64,000 nucleotides of DNA from Anagrus nilaparvatae (Eukaryota > Arthropoda > Insecta > Hymenoptera > Mymaridae), in the NCBI GenBank assembly GCA_022575985.1, contig JAKSXM010000007.1, forward strand, positions 32,242,501 to 32,306,500, in the 5' to 3' direction. The notes beneath the pieces were generated by a model. That model was not told where the DNA came from, made no database searches, and worked only from the letters and a program-made list of their open reading frames with translations. Below are positions 44,791-56,115 of the stretch, piece by piece. The translations under genes were made by a program, and so were the position numbers. Within the stretch, counting starts at the first letter, position 1; every line of letters starts with the position of its first letter.

Positions 44791-45166
44791 TAGTTTATAA
44801 ATGTTAATGTGTTATAATAAATTAAATATTTTATGTAATTCATTGATGAATTTAAAATTTAATTTTTAAAATAATAAATTTTTTGTAATAAATATATTTT
44901 ATGTAAATCATTGATAAATTAAAAATTATCTTATTAAAATAATAAATAAGTTTTACTTTAAAATTTGTTTAAAGAATTTTTTTTAGTAACCACCTCGTTT
45001 ATAAACGAGGAATTCTCGGCCGAGAACGAGGCGAGAACGAGGCGAATGTTTTTTCACCTCGCCCGAGATCGAGGCGAGGCGAGATAGAACCTCTCCTCGT
45101 TCTCGGTCTTGTTAAATTTTGCTGAATCTCGTCTCGCCTCGTTCTCGAAACAGGTCTACTTTTTGG

Positions 45167-45339
45167 GAGTATTTTTAGCTAGTATAAGCATGGAATATTA
45201 ATTTTTCCTTAAAAAATCGCAAAAATTCTTGATCAGCGACCCAAAAAACTCATATGCGCCGAACCTGTTTTATAAGGAGGGGGTACCATAGAACTTGAAA
45301 ATTAAGGGGGGGGGGGTCAAATTTCACTTAGAATAATTT
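45167..45339. repeat. GATCAGCGACCC motif and G-tract module
   Basis: TTGATCAGCGACCCAAAAAA at about 45230-45250, then the GGGGGGTCAAATTT module (45300-45320) shared in inverse orientation with 16160-16290. Confidence 0.65.
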
Positions 45340-45530
45340 TAATTTAGGGACTTCGAAGAATCTGGACTTTGGGACTAAAAATAATACAGGCTTATGGACT
45401 TAGAATAATATCAATTTAGAGACTTAGAATAATTCAGGTATAGGGACTTGGAATAATTTTGGTTTAGAGACTTGGAATTATTCGGGTTTAGAAACTTGGA
45501 ATAATGTTGATTTAGGGACCTAGAATTTAT
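45340..45530. repeat. 24-bp minisatellite, ~8 copies
   Basis: Unit GACTTGGAATAATTTNGGTT plus TAGG, with variants. Adjacent to the G-tract module, exactly as the 25-bp array at 15664-16168 adjoins its C-tract module, and sharing the TAGGGAC core. Confidence 0.8.
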
Positions 45531-45948
45531 TACGCATTTAAGGAATCAGAAACGTACGTTGACCTCCAGATGGGGTCTTCTGATTGGGCTGTAACTTTGT
45601 ACAGGTGATTATACATATAAAATGTCCTCATTCCCCAAATTTTACGTCGTAAAATCGTTTCTAGCCGTCTCTGCGAATTATTGAAAATTGGGACCGATTT
45701 TAAAGCCTTCAGCCACCAGCTTTTGCTTCATTATATAAAAGCATGAAGAAATGTTAAAAATATTATTAGAAAAACGGTTCGGATCGGAAATTTCCCTTGC
45801 TATCCGAATTTCCAAACCGGTTTTTAAAATTTTCACGTGGAAACCCGGAAAATTGGAAAATGTGAGCCGTACCGGCTGTAGCTCATAACTCAAAACCCGT
45901 CACTTCAAATAACTTCAAACTGGGAGTGAAGACAGGGTATTCCATATA

Positions 45949-46953
45949 GGGTAAAAAGCCAGTAATAGAACAGTTAAGGATTTGCTGTTCTTTTTTGAGC
46001 GTAAAAGAAAATAAAATAAATATTTTTAAATAAATATTGTAATTTTGTATAATTTAAACGTTTTAGAATCCGTGAATAAACAAAAAAAATTGTTTTTTAT
46101 TCGTTTAAGTATATATTTTATTTAATTTTAAGCATATGGTCCAATTTCAGTAATAGAACAGTACCTGCCTTTAATAGAACAGTTCTTTCTCCAGTAATAG
46201 AACGCATAATTTCTAAGAGGTAGTTAAACTCATTAGGTATTAAAAAAAAGTTTTATGAATTAATTTTATTTTATTTTACGTTATTTAAAACATGCATATC
46301 TTTTTTACACGAAATTAATAAAAAATTTAAATCTTTTTATACAAATAATAACCGAACATAAACAAACATAACCTAAAATTTCACAAGTTTAATTAAAAAC
46401 ATTTTTTTTATTTATTCTAATATTTTGAACTTGTTATTTTGTTATATATTAATTAATAAATTAGTTACAATTATAAAATAGATAAAATTTAATAATAAAA
46501 GTATTTAAAACTGCTTAAGAAACTGTTCTATTATTAGCGCGCCATTCGAATTTTGAATCCAATACTAGAACACCATTTTATAAAATAATTAAAAAAAAAT
46601 AATTCATAAAAAACGTTATAACTTAGGTAAGCTTTAGTTTTGTTTCAAAAATTTCCTAAATGAATGAATATTTTAAATCAAAATATTCTTGAAAATGCTT
46701 AAGCTCTGGTGACCCCATATACACTAAAAGTTAGTAAGAAAAGTTGCATCTTGTGACTAATAGCACTTATTTGGTTTTTCTAAAAAGAAATACTAATAAA
46801 AAAAACATAATACAAGTTTTTTAATATTTTAAAGTGTTTAAAAAATCTACTTCAATTTATTTTACTATTATTAACATAAATTTTAAACTAAAAAAATTAA
46901 TTTTTAATAGCCGTTCTACTACTGGCTGCGTTCTATTATACAGCACTTTACCC
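45949..46953. mobile_element. ~1 kb TA-flanked MITE with AGTAATAGAACAG motifs
   Basis: TA then GGGTAAAAAGCCAGTAATAG on the left; CTATTATACAGCACTTTACC then CTA on the right. The motif AGTAATAGAAC(A/G) recurs near 45960, 46150, 46170 and 46190 and in reverse near 46525 and 46910-46935. TA flanks fit a Tc1/mariner-type MITE. No coding capacity. Confidence 0.7.
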
Positions 46954-46960
46954 TAGTTTT

Positions 46961-48361
46961 ACCTGGTATTAATATGGGTATGGGTATTTTCACATACGGA
47001 AAAGTTATAACGATAATAATTAAAATTTCTGATTTTGAAAATGCAAATTTAGCGAAAAAAGCTATGTATATAAGCAAATTTAGGCAGAATTGATTTCAAA
47101 TGTAAAATTTTTCATAAAATAAATTTTTTTTAATGCCCTTAAACCTTTTCTATTGATATATATAGTCAATTCTACGAAATTAGAATTTTTATAAGAAACA
47201 ATTCAAGTAATTCTTACTGAAAATGACCTAATAGGAAAACGAATGTCTGGAAATTTGAAAAATCAAATTGGCTGGATTTAGTATGTTAAAATAACACCAT
47301 AAAAATAACACCTTACCAATTTTTATGGTTCTGGATTAAAAGCTTTTGAAATAGCAGCTGTTTTTTGAATTAAAAATATTTTCAAATTTTTAAACAAAAT
47401 CTGAGTAAATTTTCTATTTTAATTTTTTACGCTCTTAACAGACCTCAAAAACTATTTACAAACATAGGAAATAGCTGAAACTTTTTACTGCGAGTCATTT
47501 CGGCTGTCAGTTTTTGGAAAAACATCGAGAAAACTGAATAAAACTATAACTCTAAAGAAATTTTTTTTTTAATGTGGATTTTTCAAACACTGGGAAGTTC
47601 TTTTCTTTTTTGTTGCACTTAGAATTACTGTTTTTTTTTTTTAAATTTGAATTCTTTTTTAAAATTTCTATTTCTGGGTATTTAACCTTTTTAGTTTTGA
47701 AAAACTTAAAAAACAAATAATTATAAAATATAATAATTAAAAAATTATATTATAAAACATTAAAAAAAAATTTTCCTTTAGAATTTTAGTTTTATTCAGC
47801 TTTCCTCGATGTTTTTCCAAAAACTGACAGCCGAAATGACTCTCAGTAAGTTTCAGCTATTTCCTGTGGTTGAAAATAGTTTTTGAGCTCTGTTCAGAGT
47901 GTAAAATATTAAAATAGAAAATTTACTAAGATTTTCTTTAAAAATTTGAAAATATTTTTAATTCATAAAACAGCTTCTATTTCAAAAGTTTTTAATCCAG
48001 AACCATAAAAATTGGTAAGGTGTCATATTTTAACATACTAAATCCAGCCAAATTTGATTTTTCAAAATTTCAGATATTCGTTTTCCTATTAGGTCATTTT
48101 CACTAAGAATTACTTGATTAGATTCTTATAAAAAGTATAATTTCGTAGAATTGTCTATATATATCAATAGAAAAGGTTTAAAGGCATTAAAAAAAAATTT
48201 ATTTTATGATGAATTTTACATATGAAATCGGTTCTGCCTAAATTTGCATATAAATATAGCTATTTTCGCTAAATTTGCATTTTCAAAATCGGAAAATTTC
48301 AGTAATTATCGTTATAACTTTTCCGTATGTGAAAATACCCATACCCATATTAATACCAGGT
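46961..48361. repeat. 1.4 kb near-perfect palindrome
   Basis: ACCTGGTATTAATATGGGTA at 46961 mirrors TACCCATATTAATACCAGGT ending 48361, and pairing continues to the centre at about 47655 with few mismatches (for example ACTGACAGCCGAAATGACTC facing GAGTCATTTCGGCTGTCAGT). Arms ~690 bp and almost no loop. No ORF. Confidence 0.88.
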
Positions 48362-48744
48362 GAAAGTATATGGAATACTTTGTCTCCACCCCCAGTTTGA
48401 AGTTATTTGAAGGGGCGGGTTTTGAGTTATAAGCTACAGCCAGTACGGCTCACATTGTAAAAATTTAAAAAAACGGTTTGGAAATTCGGATAGCCAGGGA
48501 AATTTCCGATCGAAATCGTTTTTCTAATAATATTTTTAACATTTCTTCATGCTTTTATATAATGAAGCAAAAGTTGGTGGCTGAAGGCTTTAAAATCGGT
48601 CCCAATTTTCAATAATTCGCAGAGACGGCTAGAAACGATTTTACGACATAAAATTTAGGGAGTGAGGACATTTTATATGCATAATCACCTGTGCAAAGTT
48701 ACAGCCCAATCAGAAGACCCCATCTGGAGGTCAACGTACGTTTC

Positions 48745-49109
48745 ACATGGAATCAGCCTTGAATAATAAGGAAGCTATAGAAGATTAAGCGAGACACAGC
48801 AAGTCCTTATTAAATAATTTGTTATTTTATTACGGTAATTTTGGTAAATTGGCTATAACCTCGGTAGAATATATCTGATTAGGTTCAAAATTTAATCATT
48901 TCATCTTTGGATTATTTTAAATTTTCATTTAAATTTTGAAGTTTATTGGATAATATGATTATACCAAATGTACACAAAAGCGATATTAATCATTTGCTTT
49001 ATGTATGAACCGAAATGTATACAAATTATCCTAATTAACGAATAATATCACGAATTTTAAATAAAATAAAATTAAAGATGAATATATGTTTTTTAAAGAA
49101 CTTAACCCA
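48745..49109. other. AT-rich DNA, nothing recognised
   Basis: No coding or repeat signal noted. Confidence 0.5.
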
Positions 49110-50395
49110 TAAGCGCCTAATCGACAATTCTTGGACATATGAATTTTTTGGTATGAAAAAATGAATATTTTAGGTTAAAAATCTCTCCTAGTAGGTATTT
49201 GATATCGCTCTTTCCATTTCCAGAGTCCGTTTTTACCTAAGACCCTTGGGTAATGAAATATCAACCCCTAAAGTAGGGTAAAATCACTAAAATTGTAAAA
49301 TTAAAAAAAAAAAGTTACTACACGCAAAAAAAAGTTTCTTTATATTGTTTTTTTTTTACTATCTAAAAGGTAAAAGATGAAAATTTATGTATTCTCAGCA
49401 CGTTTACCCTCTCTAGTGGGTAAATATTAGGGGCAAGGGGGTGGATTTTACAGATGTATAAAAATTGAATATTTTAAACTGAAAACATCACCTAGTAGGT
49501 ATTTTTGGTCGCTCTTTCCATTTCTGAAGTCTGTTTTCACCTAAGACCCTTGGGTAATGAAATATCAACCCCTAAAGTAGGGTAAGATCACTAAAATTGT
49601 AAAATAAAAAAAAAAAAAATTACTACACGCAAAAGAAAAAAAAGTTTCTTTATGTTGGAAAATTTAGGACCTAAACTAAAATGTAATAAAATAAATTAAA
49701 ATCCATGTACAAAGTTTTAAATGATAGTTTATTTTTAGATTCCTTTTTTTTAATTCTAAGCAGTCTAATGATATAAATAATTTTAATTTTAATTCATGTT
49801 CAACTATTTTTTGGGGTATATTACCTACTTCCTAGAAGTAGCAGGTAAAAACCGACATCAGAAATACAAAGAGAACACAAATTAACTTATGGGTATTAAA
49901 TTTAATCCAAAATATTGAATTCATCTTCAATTTTAAAAACTCATCCCTTTATCCCTAATATTCAATCCTTTGATTGGATCAATGTGCTAAAAATAAATAA
50001 ACATACTTCCTTTTTCTCTTGGAAAGTAAAAAATATCCTTTTTAGCATTAAAAATATATTTTTTTACAGCAGTAACTTTTTAAATTTTACAATTTTAGTG
50101 ATTTTACCCCACTTTAGGGGTTGATATTTCATTATTACCCAAGGGTCGTTGGTGAAAACAAACTTCGGAAATGGAAAGAGCGACCAAAAATACCTTCTAG
50201 GTGATGTTTTCATCTAAAAATATTAAATTTTTATACATCTGTAAAATCCACCCCCTTGCCCCTAATATTTTACCCCCCTAGAGAGGGTAAATGTGCTGAG
50301 AATACATAAATTTGCATCTTTTACCTTTTGGAAAGTAAAAAAAATAATTTCCAATATAAATTAGGTTACATTTTTTTTTAAATAAAAATAAAATT
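49110..50395. repeat. Inverted repeat with ~305-bp tandem units
   Basis: Two tandem units on the left (CTAGTAGGTATT at 49188 and 49493; each with AGACCCTTGGGTAATGAAAT and CAACCCCTAAAGTAGGGTAA) and one inverted unit on the right (50085-50390; CCCCACTTTAGGGGTTGATA, TTACCCAAGGGTC). The region between (49650-50080) is AT-rich with TTACCTACTTCCTAGAAGTA. The frame at 49915-50124 is repeat-derived. Confidence 0.75.
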
Positions 50396-50397
50396 TT

Positions 50398-50512
50398 TTC
50401 TGAAAATCAATTTGGCTTTATGAGTGGTATAGGAACTAAGCAAGCTTTGCATAAAGTGTCTGATTTAATTTATAATGAATTAAATGAGTGCAATGCAGTG
50501 ATTGGGACGTTT
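50398..50512 (+). pseudogene. Short LINE reverse-transcriptase fragment
   Basis: Encodes FSENQFGFMSGIGTKQALHK then VSDLIYNELNE, the conserved block between RT motifs 2 and 3 of non-LTR elements (usual form NQFGFRxGxxT). It stops abruptly at the palindrome beginning at 50513. About 38 codons, no lesion within, nothing else of the LINE nearby. Confidence 0.6.
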
Positions 50513-51333
50513 CTACCCACTCAACATCGTGGTATAAGATAATCGCCGTGAAAGTATAATTTAGCGATAATTCCCCTTTGCATAGTATAATAAATTAGTT
50601 ATTATACTATTGAAAGTATAATGTCGCTTTTCTATACTTTCAATAGTATAATTCACGGACAATTCTACTTTTACGAGTTAAAAAAAAAATCTCTTCTAAT
50701 TTGTTAAGTCAAATGCATCTGAAATTATTATTTTAAAAATAAAAATTAATTATATGTTTCCAACCGGGTGCCAGTGTTTCTATTAGTCTGGTTTATTTAA
50801 TATATTGTTTTTATTTACGTATTTTTAAAACTAACCTATAAATTTTCAATGCATGAAAATTCTATAAATTAATTTTTGTTGATAAATGGATGTTCTGTAA
50901 AAGTTATAAAACGATTTTTTTAATTATGCTTATACCTTTTCATGCATTGAAAATTTATAGGTTAGTTTTAAAGATACGTAAATAAATACTAATAATAAAC
51001 CAGACTGATGGAAACACTGACAACCGGTTTATTTTACTGTTATCACTCCGTGCTACAGTTTTTAAACTATGAATTAATTATTTTGGAAACATATAATTAA
51101 TTTTTATTTTTAAAATAATAATTTCAGATGCATTTGACTTAACAAATTAGAAGAGATTTTTTTTTTAAATCGTAAAAGTAGAATTGTCCGTGAATTATAC
51201 TATTGAAAGTATAGAAAAGCGACATTATACTTTTAATAGTATAATAACTAATTTATTATACTATGCAAAGGGGAATTATCGCTAAATTATACTTTCACGG
51301 CGATTATCTTATACCACGATGTTGAGTGGGTAG
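50513..51333. mobile_element. 821-bp near-perfect palindromic element
   Basis: CTACCCACTCAACATCGTGG at 50513 mirrors CCACGATGTTGAGTGGGTAG ending 51333. Pairing extends almost to the centre (50860-50990) with a loop under 100 bp. Subterminal TATACTTTCAATAGTATA-like palindromes. Inserted directly after the LINE RT fragment. No clean target duplication seen. Confidence 0.85.
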
Positions 51334-52013
51334 ACCTCTCAATTTCGATTTGTTCCAGATAATAATTTTCAAAATTATATGCAGAGTAAATTATGCATGT
51401 ACAATAAAATGCATATTTGAAAATAATTAAAACTAAAATAAATACTTTTCAGGAAATTCCATTTCTTTATTATAATAAGAACGAATAATAATATAAACAA
51501 TAACCCACCGCTGAAAGACTTGTTTTCAATACTGATCCCAGACAAAAGAAAACTTCGAATAGAAGCCGATTTTTTACCTATGATTTAAGCCGAAGCGGCG
51601 CACAAAAAAAGATTAAAAAAATTATTTAAATATTTTTAACTTACTAAATTTTTTTCGGATTACGAAGCAAACACGCTACCAGTTGCGTTATCTGTCTGTT
51701 TTTATTTATTTGCATATTTGTATATAATGTGTAGTAATTTTTTTATAACTTTAATAATAGTTTTTTACAAGAAATAGGGTTGACTAAATTATACTCTAAG
51801 TACGTTAGTGATTAAAAATGAATTGGATTTTCGTCGCTATAAAAATTAATTGTGATAAATTCAGCAATCCATTTAATTCCTTTTAAAATTTCGGAAATAA
51901 TATTAAGACGTCCTTATATTATTTACAAAATAAAAAAAAAACATTTACTTTTTTATGTTTATCAGTTTTAACTATGCTGTAATGATCATTTTAGTTTAAA
52001 AAAAGGCAAGTAT
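51334..52013. other. AT-rich DNA with tRNA-like remnant and shared repeat
   Basis: 51775-51860 matches 62890-62990 in inverse orientation (GACTAAATTATACTCTAA, CGTTAGTGATTAAAAATGAA, GATTTTCGTCGC). No protein gene. Confidence 0.5.
51655..51697 (-). tRNA. tRNA-derived (SINE-like) fragment
   Basis: The minus strand reads GATAACGCAACTGGTAGCGT then GTTTGCTTCGTAATCCGA. The first part fits the A box (T-R-x-Y-N-N-A-R-N-N-G-G) at 11 of 12 positions. A seven-base TTCGTAA loop would carry anticodon CGT, but the anticodon stem pairs poorly and no T arm or B box follows. A truncated tRNA-like or SINE head and not a working tRNA. Confidence 0.3.
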
Positions 52014-52218
52014 CAGTGGTGGATACAGGGGGGGGTCACAGGGGTCATTGACCCCCCCTCAGCGGTCAATTTTACCTTTTTTTAGCTAATTTTACGTTAC
52101 ATAATTAGCGCGAAGTACCATTTTGACCCCCCCAAAAAATTTTAAGGAGCTTTTTTAGAAAATTTTTTTAAATTTGATTCAAATGACTCCCCCAAAAAAT
52201 TTTCTAGATCCGTCTCTG
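52014..52218. mobile_element. 205-bp hAT-type MITE
   Basis: Begins CAGTGGTGGATACAGGGG and ends CTAGATCCGTCTCTG, inverted CAG(T/A)G..GGAT ends. AAGTAT flanks both sides (52008-52013, 52219-52224). Internal TTGACCCCCC tracts. Non-coding. Confidence 0.6.
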
Positions 52219-52239
52219 AAGTATAGATTTAAATATGAA

Positions 52240-53050
52240 GGTAAAGCTAGCCGTCAGAAGTAAAATCGACTAGCCACCAGAAGACTTTCTGAAAGAGGCC
52301 TTGTTACCTTGCATATCAAAAATTATGTAAATAATCACTATTTTACAATTAAAGTTATAGTACTGGAGGATGTTTTGCAGCGCTGAATCGATATTTTTGG
52401 TCAGGAAATTAAAAAAACGTTTGCATTATCGGGAAATTCGGAAAATAGGTAATTTTTCACCCTGAAAAATAAAAATACGGTTAAAATTTATTACATTTAA
52501 TTAAAAAGCATTTCCTGGGGGTTTTTTGGGAGACTAAATCAATATTTTTAGTCAAAAAATTGAAAAACTGTTTTCTTAGCCGGAAAATTTGGAAAGCAGC
52601 TGTTTTTTTATCCTGAAAAATAAAAATCGTAAAACATTATTATATTCATTTGATAGTATATTACGAGTCCGTGTCCAGAAAAGTAAAGAATGGCCCAAAT
52701 TGCCCGTAAATTACCTTCTGAGGCGAATCCGAGTGAAAATAATTAGTTTATAAGATTTTGATATTTGAGGATAAAAAACATCTGTTTTCCGAAATTACCG
52801 TTTAAGAAAACATTTTTTCAATTTCATGACTAAAAATATTGTTTTAGAATCCTGAAAAACCCCCAGAAACCGTGTTTTAATTGAATATAATAAATTTTTA
52901 AAATTATCATTTTTTAGGTTGAAAAAACGTCCGTTTTCCAAATTTTCCACTTCTACGACCTTTTTTTCAATTTTCTGACTAAAAATATCGATTTAGCATC
53001 CTAAGAAATCCTTCAAAATATTTCAAGCGTAAAAAAGGATGTAAAATAAA
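52240..53050. repeat. Fold-back of ~180-bp diverged units
   Basis: Left half: two units with (T/G)GTCA(G/A)AAAATT..., GGAAA(A/T)TT(C/T)GGAAA and CCTGAAAAATAAAAAT near 52395-52475 and 52535-52625. Right half: the same in reverse (ATTTTCTGACTAAAAATATC near 52965, CCGTTTTCCAAATTTTCC near 52930). Non-coding. Confidence 0.6.
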
Positions 53051-53854
53051 TAAATTTGCCACAGATTATTGAATGGAATTTGACTATTTATGTGTTTATT
53101 GAACCTCACAAATCCTTGTCAAATCTGATTTTTAATGCCTCAAGCTGACACAAAGAGTTATTCGCTTACGTAAAAAATCTTTAATTTTCCGCTTCACGAT
53201 GTTAGAGTTCTCTGTTTGTGGCTTACGCATAAGAAATTCGACTCGATGAACATGTTAATGGTTAATTCTAAGCATTAAAAGCACATTGTAACATAAAATT
53301 CTAAGGCTCAATTTATTTGCAAACTCCTTGCCTTAGTGGAAAATAAATTTTTTTTAATTTCATATTTAGGGGTAACGAAAGTGTTATAAATTGAAAATAT
53401 TCTATGTGTAAATAAACAAATAGTTGTGAAAAATAAATAGTTGTGCAACTGATTTTTGGATGGAATTTGACTATTGATGCATTTAATTAACCCCAATAAT
53501 TCATGGCAGATGACACAATTTTTCATGCGTTTGGCCGACACAACGAGATTTTGGCTTACGTTAAGAATCGTCAAATTTACGCTTCGCGATATGAAAATTC
53601 TTTGTTCATGTCTTACGCATGAAAATTTGGACTCGATGAACAATGGAAGGGTTAATTATAGGCATAAAGAGTAAATTAAAATATAAAATTCGGTGGCACA
53701 ACTTATTTGAAACCACGCTGACTCACTTAAAAATTAATTATTTTAAATTAAAATTTTTCGGTAACGAGGATTCAAAAATTAAAAACATTTTATGTGTAAA
53801 ATAAATAGCTGTGCCACAGATATTTTGATGGAATTCGATTTCTTATGCATTTCA
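53051..53854 (+). repeat. ~365-bp satellite, copies 1-3 (third truncated)
   Basis: Monomer landmarks: TGGAATTTGACTATT, TTAACC..AAATCCTTG, GGCTTACG, TACGCATGAAAATTTGGACT then CGATGAAC, and CACAA(C/T)TTATTTGAAACC. Units begin near 53060, 53435 and 53805; the third stops at the piggyBac-like insertion. Further monomers at 56964-57290, 62400-62765 and an inverted piece at 62765-62865. Frames at 53308-53643 and 62358-62642 are similar translations of this satellite, not genes. Confidence 0.8.
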
Positions 53855-53964
53855 TTAACCCTTTGCCTGTCCTCTATATTTTTACCTCCTCGGCCTGTCC
53901 TCAGGGTCGATATCGTCCGCGTCATTTTTTAACACCTTTAAAAACAATTTTGAAATGAAATGTA

Positions 53965-56115
53965 ACACCTAGGTGAAATGAATCACCTAGGACTACTACC
54001 TACTCCACGCAGTGACCTTCATGGTTACTCCCCAGACGACCTTAACAGATTCTTTGCTTCTGTATCAACTTCACCTACAGAGAATATTGAAGACACCTGT
54101 GAGCTGATAAACTTAGCATCCAGTGACGGCTTTTGTTTTGTTGAGGTCACTTTGAACGATGTTATTCTGGCAGTAGCCCATTTTTCATCCCAAGCTGTGG
54201 GTTCTGATGGTATACCTCACAAAATAATAGCAAAATCACTCCCCATCCTTGGCCCTTATTTGGTGCAACTTTTTAATGCGTCTCTCTTAGGTGGAGCATT
54301 TCCTACAGCTTGGAAAAAATCCTTACTAGTGGCTATTAAAAAGACTTCTATTCCATCCTCAGCTTCTGATTTCCGCCCTGTTGCTCTTTTATGCTTCCTC
54401 TCGAAGGTGCTAGAAAAGCTGGCCCATGATCAGATTAGTAGCTACATAAGACAGAACAAGATATTAGACCCGCTACAGACTGGCTTTAGACCTTACAGCA
54501 GTACTGAAACAGCCTTACTTAAATTAACAGAGGACATACGGTTTGGCAAAAGCAAACGATTAATGACATTTTTACTGCAGTTTGACTTTAGCAAGGCCTT
54601 TGATTCTATAGCACCATCTAAGTTAATAATTAAACTAAAATCCATGGGATTTTCAAAAAGCGCCTTGCTATGGATCAAATCTTACCTCCAAGACAGACAA
54701 TTGCAAGTTACCTCGAAAACATCTTCCTCTGACCCTCTTGGAGTTAACCTTGGAGTCCCACAGGGGTCTGTACTTGGTCCTCTCTTGTTCTGCCTTTATA
54801 TAAATGACGTTAAAGAACACCTCGACGCAGACGTTTTTCACTTACTGTATGCAGACGACTTACAAATCTATGTCCAAGCTTCACCTGAGAGCGCGAATGA
54901 GGCAATTGAGAAACTCTCAATAGCGGCTCACAACATTAACATTTGGGCCAAAAAGGTATCTTTGATACTAAACCCTGACAAGACGCAAGCAATATTTTTC
55001 GGCACCAATCACTTTGTAGACCAACTTGACAGACTAAACCTACCTGGAGTGACTGTAAGTGAAGGAGTAACTGTGCCTTTTGTAAAAGAGGTTAAGAGCC
55101 TAGGAGTAATCCTAGATAATAAACTATCATGGGAATCGCATGTTACATCGATAGGAAAAAAGGTTAACAGAGTCCTTTACACTCTACGGTTTATCAGACA
55201 ATGCACAACTGAGTCTCTTCGAATCAAGCTTGTGTAAGCTCTAGTAATACCTCACTTAGATTACTGCTCGGTTGTATATTTAGACTGCTCGAAGAACTTA
55301 AAAGACAGAATACAACGGATGAGCAATACACGTCTGAGATATGTGTTTGGAATCGGCAGAGATATACACATTACTCCTTATAGGGAACAATTAGGGTGGT
55401 TAACATGCAATACACGTAGGTTGTACTTTACATCTATTATTATATACAAAATCCTCCGTCTACATCAGCCGGATTATTTAACTTCCAATTTTGTTAAATA
55501 CAATCCCAAAGAAACAGCTATAGGGGATTTACTAACAAGGGAGCTAAGTATACCTGATCTTTAAGAGTGGCATGGTGATTTCTCTTTTCAAGTGCAAGGT
55601 GCAAAAAGCTGGAACTCACTTCCATCGGCAATTAGATTCCTCCCATCGATTGACTCTTTTAAATCAGGCCTTTTAAATTATCTAAGAGCATCGAATCATA
55701 CATATGATGACTCGGCCTTTTAAAATTCAAAATTATCAAATAAGAGTGTTATATCTGCCTATTTATCAAGATTAAATTGTATTAAAGCTACCTATAAATA
55801 AATAAAAGTTATCTATTCTATTGCTATGAAATGACTGTGATATACTTTATCGTATTGTTAGAAAGTTAATTAAAATATTAAATTATTAGCTGCACATTAA
55901 TTACTGTTACTATTACATTGCTTACTTTTAGAATTTTAATTTTAATTTTTTCTTTTTTATACACATATAACTTATTTTTAACAAGTTATCTATATTATGT
56001 TATATTAAAATTGTTATAAATCGCTATTACTATCTATGTAACCTATGTATCAAATTTTTGTAAAACAAAATAAAATATTATTTACATATTTACATATTTA
56101 CATATTTACATTTTT
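53965..56115 (+). mobile_element. CR1/jockey-group LINE with ATTTACAT 3' repeats
   Basis: 5'-truncated non-LTR element carrying an RT frame (53978-55723) and ending in four tandem ATTTACAT units (about 56083-56115) in place of a poly(A) tail, a habit known in CR1-like clades. Confidence 0.75.
53978..55723 (+). pseudogene. CR1/jockey-group LINE reverse transcriptase, two stops
   Basis: One frame of 582 codons with only two internal stops (TAA at 55235-55237; TAA at 55562-55564). RT motifs by residue: GSDGIPHKII (75-84), SDFRPVALLCFLSKVLEK (130-147), LDPLQTGFRPYSSTETALLK (163-182), catalytic FDFSKAFDS (202-210), GVPQGSVLGPLLF (259-271), YADDLQIY (291-298), LGVILDNKLSW (near 374). The C-terminal part after the stops keeps PHLDYCSVVYL and AKSWNSLPSAIR. 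Endonuclease domain absent. The first stop replaces a codon before ALVIPHLDYC; the second precedes EWHGDFSFQVQ. Recent-looking: no frameshift. Confidence 0.9.

Larger units (their letters stand above)
41122..45158 (+). mobile_element. hAT transposon, 4.0 kb, exact 8-bp target duplication
   Basis: TIR TAGACCTGTT (41122) and AACAGGTCTA (ending 45158). CTTTTTGG occurs immediately outside both ends (41114-41121 and 45159-45166). Subterminal regions (41140-41270; 44995-45150) are packed with GAGGCGAGA/CGAGAACGAGGCGAG motifs in both orientations. The interior holds a broken transposase gene (42714-44790) and a second, nested element (41390-42589). Confidence 0.92.
45549..48744. mobile_element. 3.2 kb fold-back element with ~390-bp arms, host to two others
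   Basis: GAAACGTACGTTGACCTCCA (45549) mirrors TGGAGGTCAACGTACGTTTC (ending 48744). Arms 45549-45946 and 48369-48744 pair closely, with indels. The middle is filled by a TA-flanked MITE (45949-46953) and a 1.4 kb palindrome (46961-48361). No coding frame; the 45678-45893 frame is arm sequence. No clear target duplication. Confidence 0.85.

Noticed and set aside
51655..51697. Functional tRNA gene
   Set aside because: A-box-like head only; poor anticodon stem, no T arm or B box.
53308..53674. Frames on both strands in the satellite, similar to one at 62358-62642
   Set aside because: The similarity comes from the ~365-bp satellite; frames are open by chance and are broken in other monomers.
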